Assembly (NCBI GenBank): GCA_030248195.1
Contig: JASAND010022374.1
Span: 1 to 64,000 of the forward strand
Length of the DNA stretch: 64,000 nt
Reading direction: 5' to 3'
Origin: Trissonchulus latispiculum
Lineage: Eukaryota; Nematoda; Enoplea; Enoplida; Ironidae
The notes under the pieces are model-generated. The model did not search any database, was not told where the DNA came from, and saw only the letters and a list, made by a program, of their open reading frames with translations. Shown here in pieces: positions 57,461 through 64,000 of this stretch. The position numbers were made by a program, and so were the translations under genes. Numbering within the stretch: the first letter of the stretch is position 1; each line of letters begins with the position of its first letter.

Positions 57461-59782
57461 TTGAATCATTCAAAAAATTTCCTGGTGCGGCGGCGCTGGC
57501 GATCTTCCATACGTAATGTGCGTGCTGTGCGTGGTACTGCCTTGCCATCTGACCACGAATTGATGCTAGCTAGTGTCAACCTTAAACTAGCCTCTGTGCC
57601 GAAAACTAAGCGTTCCAGGCCGTTTGATGTGGCTAAGCTCAAGACCCCCACTGTGCAGCAAGCATTCAAACTTGCTGTGCGCAATAGCTTCGAAGCTTTG
57701 ACCAACTTGACAGAATCCGACGACATGACCGTTGAAGCGGTCTGGAATCGGATGGCAGGATGCCTAGAAGATGCCGCGAATAGGACGATCGGAAGAAGGA
57801 ATTCTGCTAGACCTAGGATTGAACTATCTCAAATCACTGCTGATATTGCGCAGAGATGTCGGTCTGAAGCTGACCCTCAGAAGAAGGTCTCTCTGAAAAA
57901 GGAGCTTAGAAGACAGCTACGAAGGGACAAAGAAGCTCACTGGAACAGGCTCACCCTGAAAATGGAACAAGCTAGTCACAGCGGGAATTCTCGTTTATTG
58001 TATGCTACACTCAGAGATGCGACTGGACGAAAACCGCCCCTGTGCAGTGCAGTGAAAGATGATAACGGTTCACTATTAAGGGATAAACAGCAACAACTTG
58101 ACCGATGGAAACAGCATTTTGAAAACTTATTAAATCGACCTCCACCTACAGCTATTCTCCAGGATGCCCATCCTCCTGAATACGCTCGTCAAGATACCTA
58201 TACGCTTGCACCTACGCTGGAGGAGGTGACTGATGCATTCAAGAAACTTAAATCTGGGAAAGCTGCTGGCGCTGATAACTTGAACCCGGAACTTTTTATC
58301 CATGCTGCTGACGAGTTAGCTCCCCACTTCGTCAGGCTATTCCGGCGTATCTGGACTGAGAGGAAGTCCCCCGAACAGTGGCAGAAGGCAATTATTGTGC
58401 CTGTCTTCAAAAAGGGTGACCGACGGCTCTGTGAGAGCTATCGTGGAATCTCGCTCCTACCAATTGCTGGAAAAGTCCTCTCTCTTGTGATCCTAAATCG
58501 AATTTGCCAGCTATTGGATGATCAAGCCAGGGACCAGCAGGCCGGCTTTAGAAAAGGAAGAGGGACAATTGATCAAATATTCACACTGGCTCAAATTTTG
58601 GCCAGAAGGCGGTGTCATCGGAAGGACACGTGGCTCGCTTTCCTGGACTTTAAAGCTGCATTTGACAGTGTGGATCATGACAGTCTCTGGAAACTTTTGG
58701 GCTTAGCCGGTATACCTGATGACATGATTGACATCATAAAGGATATGTATCGGTCGTCCTCCAGTCAGGTTAGAGTGAATGGTGAACTGTCTCCCGGCTT
58801 CAAGGTTTCCACGGGCGTCAGACAGGGCGACATTCTCTCTCCAATCCTCTTCCTCCGTGCGGTGGACTGGGTCATGCAGCATGCAATATCCAACGAAGAT
58901 GGGGTGCATATTGCTGAAGGTTTGCGCGTCGCTGACTTGGAATATGCAGACGACGTCGCCCTACTGGCGGAGAGTGAGGAAGCCCTTACTCAGTTGACTC
59001 ATTCTGTCAATGGTTGGGGCCGTCTAGTTGGTCTTCGCCTCAATGCTAATAAGTGTAAGATCATCCCGCCGGGTAATGAAGCCACTGGTCCTAGTCAGAT
59101 CATTATAGACGGTGTTGCAGTCGAGAAGGTTAGGGCCTTCCCTTACCTTGGCAGTATCTTCACCAATGACTATGATTTATCACTGGAGATCAATGCTAGA
59201 ATCAGCAAGGCTAGGGCTGTATTTAGACAGCTATATAAGTGCCTTTGGTCTCGGAGAGCGATATCGATCAGAACGAAACTTCGCGTCCTGGATTCTATGG
59301 TCATGTCGATTCTACTATACGCCAGTGAGACCTGGGCGGTGAAACAACAGGATATATCGAGATTGAGTGTATTCGAGAGGTCCTGTCTACGATCTATTCT
59401 GGGCGTTAGACTACGTGACAGAATAAGAAACTGTGACTTATACGCTCGCTGCCTTAATAGAATCCCAATCGACTCCAGAATCCGATCCTCACGACTACGG
59501 TGGCTAGGTCATACATCCCGAATGGCCCCATCTAGACTGACTCGGAAAACCCAGTTTTCCCCGGCCCCAACGGGTTGGAGGAAACCACCTGGCCGGCCGG
59601 CAATGTCATGGCGAAAGATGGTGGAGCAGGATCTGGCTGGTGTCCTTACCCCTTACAGGCATGCTAGGTACCCCTGGGAAGACGTGATCCAGGACTTGGC
59701 AAGCAACAGGGATCAATGGAGAAGGGTCATAGAAAATGCTGGATTGGAAGCGGAGCCCTTCATGTTGCAGATCCTGCGATGA
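57461..59782 (+). CDS. RTE-like LINE reverse transcriptase (5' truncated ORF)
   Basis: A 773-codon open frame of a non-LTR retrotransposon polyprotein. It begins inside the endonuclease: only the last strand with SDHELML (residues 30-36) remains, so the copy is 5' truncated. The first codon is TTG and the real element edge is probably near 57475. Reverse transcriptase: fingers with KSGKAAGADNLNPELF (264-279) and PVFKKGD; LLPIAGKVL; AGFRKGRGTIDQI (361-373); motif A LDFKAAFDSV (395-404, D396); TGVRQGDILSPILF (451-464); motif C YADD (495-498). The C-terminus has RLRWLGHTSRM and KPPGRP. Domain order and C-terminus fit the RTE clade. The absence of stops and frameshifts marks a recent insertion. 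It sits within the hAT-like shell. The 3' end carries (AAGT)n. Confidence 0.88.
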   Translation: MNHSKNFLVRRRWRSSIRNVRAVRGTALPSDHELMLASVNLKLASVPKTKRSRPFDVAKLKTPTVQQAFKLAVRNSFEALTNLTESDDMTVEAVWNRMAGCLEDAANRTIGRRNSARPRIELSQITADIAQRCRSEADPQKKVSLKKELRRQLRRDKEAHWNRLTLKMEQASHSGNSRLLYATLRDATGRKPPLCSAVKDDNGSLLRDKQQQLDRWKQHFENLLNRPPPTAILQDAHPPEYARQDTYTLAPTLEEVTDAFKKLKSGKAAGADNLNPELFIHAADELAPHFVRLFRRIWTERKSPEQWQKAIIVPVFKKGDRRLCESYRGISLLPIAGKVLSLVILNRICQLLDDQARDQQAGFRKGRGTIDQIFTLAQILARRRCHRKDTWLAFLDFKAAFDSVDHDSLWKLLGLAGIPDDMIDIIKDMYRSSSSQVRVNGELSPGFKVSTGVRQGDILSPILFLRAVDWVMQHAISNEDGVHIAEGLRVADLEYADDVALLAESEEALTQLTHSVNGWGRLVGLRLNANKCKIIPPGNEATGPSQIIIDGVAVEKVRAFPYLGSIFTNDYDLSLEINARISKARAVFRQLYKCLWSRRAISIRTKLRVLDSMVMSILLYASETWAVKQQDISRLSVFERSCLRSILGVRLRDRIRNCDLYARCLNRIPIDSRIRSSRLRWLGHTSRMAPSRLTRKTQFSPAPTGWRKPPGRPAMSWRKMVEQDLAGVLTPYRHARYPWEDVIQDLASNRDQWRRVIENAGLEAEPFMLQILR

Positions 59783-59791
59783 CGAAGGCCC

Positions 59792-59810
59792 AAGTAAGTA
59801 AGTAAGTACA
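59792..59810 (+). repeat. LINE 3' (AAGT)n tail
   Basis: AAGTAAGTAAGTAAGT lies ten bases after the ORF stop. Short tandem tails of this kind end many RTE-type LINEs. CAAAAA just after it and CAAAAA near 57470 may be the LINE target duplication. Confidence 0.6.
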
Positions 59811-60204
59811 AAAAGGAAAAAGAAATAAATCACTCACACAGCTTATATTTAGCAGATTTAAAACACACAATTGACCACTGACTAAAAAGTGGGAAGTTGG
59901 CAAAGCTTTACTTTTTAGCTTCCTTGTAGCAAACCAGCGTCTACCGCCGCAGGCAGAGTAACTAAAATAATTAGTTTTGAATTTTGCAAATGATTGTTTG
60001 CAGACAATTTGCTGCTAACTAATCCATAACTTTTTGCAGATATAGAACACCTGTATAAAGTTTAGCATTTCGCAACATGTTTGCTAATAGCATTTGGATA
60101 GTAGAATTTGCATGTTAAGCACTGAAGAAGACATCAGTGTGTGGACAAAGAAAGCCACAAGTCACAACGAATAATCAATATTTTTCAGCAATGACAAACT
60201 ATTT

Positions 60205-60370
60205 AAACAGCCCGAAAAGCCCGAGAGGCCCAGCGGCCCGAAAGGCCCGAGCGGCCCGAGTCGGGTCGGGCTGAACAGAGAACTCGGGCCGGGCTCGGGC
60301 CGGGCCGTCTCATTAAAATGTCGGGCCGGGCCGGTTTCGGGCCGGCCCGAGCCCGAAGCCCGCTTCACGG
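60205..60370. repeat. Right GGCCCGAG array
   Basis: Inverted partner of 56985-57215, ending at CACGGCCCTGGCACAACCC next to the 8-bp target duplication. Confidence 0.85.
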
Positions 60371-60396
60371 CCCTGGCACAACCCTAGACTCAGCTA

Positions 60397-61555
60397 ATTT
60401 TTGTCTCGCTTTGCGACTAATGAAAGAAAGGAAGACGGGCTTTGCTAGCTGCCAATCAAAGCTAACAATGGGCAAGAAAATCTTCTCATAATACTGCAAA
60501 TTCGCTACACTTAAATATATCTATCCATACCAGCATAGAAGGAATAGACTTGAAATGGTGTCATTATCAGCTATTAATTAGTGGACACCATTAACAAACT
60601 TTTCCGTTAACTGTGTAGCGTTTTTTGTGCTCTTTTTAACCATAATAAAATTATTGCAGTTCAACGAGCCGTAAGTTCAGGAAATATTTTTAAATATTTA
60701 AAGTTTTATGTCATTTTAGAACTTAAAAATTATATTTAAATTTAAATGTTTAAAAAATCTTTTGTGAACTATTACTGCGGTTAACTGCCATAGTTTTATT
60801 ATGGTTAGAAAGAGCACAAAAACGCAACAAAGTTAAAGGAAAATTTTGTTAATGGTGCCCACTAACTAGTAGTAATATAATTAAATAATTAACTTTAATA
60901 TCTGAAGCCTGTTTCTGGGCTCAGCGTAGCTGCTGCTGGGCACTAAGTTTAGGCCCTAGGTTTAGTAGCCCTTGAAATCATTACGTGAATAAGACCGCCC
61001 TTCACTAAAGTGAGGGCCCTAAATGTAGTGTTCCTTGACCCTAACAAGCAATATTTTCTGCAAAAGGCTTGTGGTACTAGAGGACATTTCCATAAATAGT
61101 AGGCCAGCTGCGCAGCACAATAATGCTTTTGCAAGAACTTGTCTGACTACAAATCATGAAATAAAGTATCTGAAACCCGTCAGACTGTATGAGTGAAAAT
61201 ATGAACGCACATACGTAAGTGACCTTCCAAAATATTCTGTCGCTTACTACACGGTTCAAAATCAATATGGTTCTAGGCTTGATGTTTTTCATATTATTCA
61301 GCCTTCCTTCGCTCTCGCTGCAATTTTATATTTTGAGCTGCAATTTTGAGAACTAGCTCAAAAGCAAGCTGTCTTTTCACTTGCTGCAAGTCATTTGTAA
61401 AAGAATCAAAACTTTTAGAACATAGAGCAGATCCGATTTTGATTAGTACGTAAGAAAATAAATCAGAAAGACTGGTTTAGCACATATATATACGTAATTT
61501 TCGTGTGGAAACTGTTTTTCTAAAAATTCTACGTACAAATCATACACTCCTCATC
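60397..61555. other. No gene recognised
   Basis: AT-rich. AGTGGACACCATTAACAAA (60581) and its near-complement around 60845-60870, with inner paired words at 60640-60660 and 60790-60810, indicate a small fold-back of about 290 bp (60580-60870). No coding function. Confidence 0.4.
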
Positions 61556-61559
61556 TTAA

Positions 61560-62582
61560 GGTGCTGGTATCGCTTTGTGTAAATTCGACCCTACAAGCTT
61601 CAATTCTTCAAGATAATGGATGAAACTTTCCAAATACATTATTTTCGTGCTCTTTAACATTCTGGGACCAGTCCCGGATTTTTAGGTGTAAAGATAAGAA
61701 AGTTTTGGTTTTTGCCCTTATTCTCTCAGTACATGATCGCTACACCGGATTGGTTGTTATGGCTGGAAAGAGGGCACCAAAATGAACATTTTTGCTTTTA
61801 CAACTTTTGAACTATCTCTAGTGGTTAAGGCAGTATAAGCCAAAAAAATATTTTTGGGGTCAAAAAGTGGCCATTTTTGACGAATTCAGTTTTTTCAAAC
61901 TGCTTTTTCATTACTGCCAAATTTTATAGACAATTTCGGCTTATTTATACTCAATCGATATATACACCGTCTAATTGCTCATTTTATCAATACCTATTCG
62001 CTGGAGTTCGTTGCTTTAAGCTAGAGAATTCGCCAAAAAAACCATTTTGGCAAAATTGCGATTATTTTGTTTTGAACATTGATTTCTCAAAAACTACACA
62101 ATGGATTCGCGTGATTTTTGGCTGAATGAAACTTCGCCCTATTGCGGAGGGACATTTTTCTTGGTTTGAGCTAAAACGTCTCGAGTTGTGAGAAAACTGA
62201 ATAGAAAGTTGCGAAATTTCGTGTCATCGCGCATTTGCCGTATTTTCTGGAGTACTGAGACTTGTTGAGTCAAATCCAAAAAAATGTCCCTCGGCCCACA
62301 TGTCCTTCATATCATGGCATAAGAAAAAATTTTGGCAGATTCTACAGTTTTGAGAAATCGATGTTCAAACATTTTTGGTCTATATTCAGTCCGTCAGATG
62401 TCAGCATGACGGACATTTTTTGCTATTTTCTTGCAATTTTGCTAGTTTCGTAAGCCCATGTTAATGTACAGATTATAAGCTTTAAAACGATGTATAAAGC
62501 TCTTTCCAACTCCCAAAATTGCGAAAGTTACAGGGTTTCGAAAAATCACCAAAAAAGCACTGCACAAAAGGATACCAGCACC
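61560..62582. mobile_element. TTAA-flanked fold-back element (1023 bp)
   Basis: TTAA on both sides (61556-61559 and 62583-62586). Termini are GGTGCTGGTATC and its complement. Diverged inverted arms extend inward, for example TGAACATTGATTTCTCAAAA (62077) against the complement of TTTTGAGAAATCGATGTTCA (62350). TTAA targets suggest a piggyBac-type origin. The frames inside are short and lack domains. Confidence 0.7.
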
Positions 62583-62667
62583 TTAAAGCACGGAAGATGT
62601 GCATTTATGTGAAAGTCTGTGTTCTGAGTGGAGTATGCGTGCAAAACCGGGGGCTGAGCAAACTTAA

Positions 62668-63985
62668 GGGGGGGGGGTTTCCAATTTTGGTCAATTTTTC
62701 GACCATCTCCGATTTCGCTCATTTTCACATATAATGATCTTTGAGTGGGATATTTTAACGAGTTTTCAAATTAAACTCGTATCTCTTACGGTTGTTGAGT
62801 TATTTCACCTCAAAATCGAGGTCCGCATGTGTTAAACATATAAAGTAAACATATAAACAGATAAAGTGGTGATCTTATTCTTGCGCCAAAAAGATCTCTC
62901 TACAAACAGTTGTAATCCTGCATAATTTTATATTTATAATGTAGCTATAATCATAAACTGCGGTACGCTGGAAGTAGAATTTTGATTTAGGCTCCTAAAA
63001 TTTTTAAAAAATTTTTTATTTATCGAAAACATTGGAAAATCGTCAAAATTCAACGTTGTTTGCAGCTGAAAAGTGGGGTCTTCGGAAAGAATTGCAAATT
63101 ACTCTAATTCAGAGGCCTAAATAAAAATTCTAACTCCAGGATTCCGTAGTACTTGAATTGGCGGTTCCACTGATACCAATGGTTTCATTGTATGTTTTTC
63201 CAGTTTCGAGATCTTTTTGGCGCAAAAATGGGCATTTTTAGCAAAATTTTTAAAATTTCGGTTTTTTCGAATACTTGGCTAAATTCCGACAACAGTATGG
63301 TCATAAATTGCCTATTTTCTATTCCAACTTGTGTATTCATGTCTTCGGATCTATTTGCAGCATGAATTATGCTGATAGCTACGTCCAGTACTTCTCAGCG
63401 TTCCAAACGGGACCCTCGAACCCGGAATTTCACAAAACAGCGATTTTTAAAATTTTTCATAATATGGCATATTATACATCAATCGAAAGCTCTCATTGCA
63501 GGGATGAATTCTTCTCATAGAACTATGGGCCGGAAATGCTTCTATTTTAAGTTAACCGCTGTTAAATGTTTCATTACATCAGGAGGAACAAGGGCCATGT
63601 TTCTCCGAGAAATTCTTTAGAGAAGCTTCTGATCAAGCCCATCCGGCTGGAAACTGTACGAAAACGCTTTTCTTAATAGTTTTTAAAGGTGTGTAACAAA
63701 ATAAGCTAAAAACATAGAGTTGGTTTGCGAAAATTTGCCTCAGCTGGCTGCAGCACCCTTGTGCTCGCTCATATTCAAATTGCACACAGTTGATGGCTCG
63801 TAACTTACGGAGAACTGAACAAAACAACTCAAAATTTAAACTTGATATGCACGACATATGTAATAACGCGAAACGCCTTTTTACGCTGTAATGAAATTAC
63901 TGTTTCTGTTACTCATATTTGGCTAACTTATGTGTGAAATCGAGCGAAATCCGTCGCCTAAAAATTTTTCATGATGGACCCCCCC
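62668..63985. mobile_element. TTAA-flanked fold-back element with G-run ends (1318 bp)
   Basis: TTAA at 62664-62667 and 63986-63989. The ends are G-runs followed on both sides by a diverged arm including CTCCGATTTCGCTCATTTTCA and, inverted, the complement of TGTGTGAAATCGAGCGAAAT. TTAA plus G-run ends match the element in receptor 1 intron 3. An older copy lies at 55290-56240. Confidence 0.7.
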
Positions 63986-64000
63986 TTAAGAGACCTGCTG

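Larger units (their letters stand above)
56959..60386. mobile_element. hAT-like shell interrupted by a LINE
   Basis: An exact 8-bp duplication GACTCAGC (56951-56958 and 60387-60394) flanks ends that read TAGGGTTCTGCC and, inverted, TAGGGTTGTGCC. Eight-base duplications with TAGGGTTG-like ends suggest hAT. Subterminal arrays of GGCCCGAG-type words (56985-57200 and, in opposite orientation, 60205-60365) are long inverted subterminal repeats. Without the LINE the shell would be about 1.1 kb. No transposase is present. Confidence 0.8.

Overview
The window looks like intergenic-to-genic DNA from a non-vertebrate animal. It is AT-rich. Genes are split by introns with ordinary GT..AG junctions, and most of the space is filled by mobile elements and decayed repeats. 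I cannot place it to a phylum. There is no sign of prokaryotic organisation.

Three host genes can be reconstructed exon by exon. Two are paralogous seven-transmembrane receptors of the rhodopsin class, closest in motif content to melatonin receptors. They are four-exon genes on the plus strand at 20573-26295 and 48444-50500. Each encodes 359 residues, with identical intron positions and phases. The third, on the minus strand at 50962-53190, is a four-exon TRMT10A-like tRNA m1G9 methyltransferase (322 residues). It converges on the second receptor with 461 bp between stop codons.

The two receptor genes sit in larger duplicated units. Non-coding blocks at about 13.8-14.6, 16.5-17.5 and 19.3 kb upstream of receptor 1 reappear, diverged and interrupted, at about 39.8-41.8, 44.4-46.8 and 48.0 kb upstream of receptor 2. 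Further partial copies lie at 10-11 kb and 28-30 kb. This suggests several rounds of segmental duplication, with only two units keeping an intact receptor.

The rest is a dense mobile-element landscape. A young non-autonomous LTR element (3470-6719) has two 1032-bp LTRs. An old LTR element (11588-13787) has decayed coding sequence. A hAT-like shell (56959-60386) has exact 8-bp target duplications and contains a 5'-truncated RTE-like LINE with a 773-codon open frame. There are at least six large fold-back (inverted-repeat) elements, three with TTAA targets, one with a 9-bp target duplication and two nested within one another. There is also a small hAT MITE, a palindromic 110-bp satellite, and G/C homopolymer arrays. 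Between 31 and 38.2 kb lie four copies of a 71-nt tRNA-like gene, each embedded in a longer repeat.
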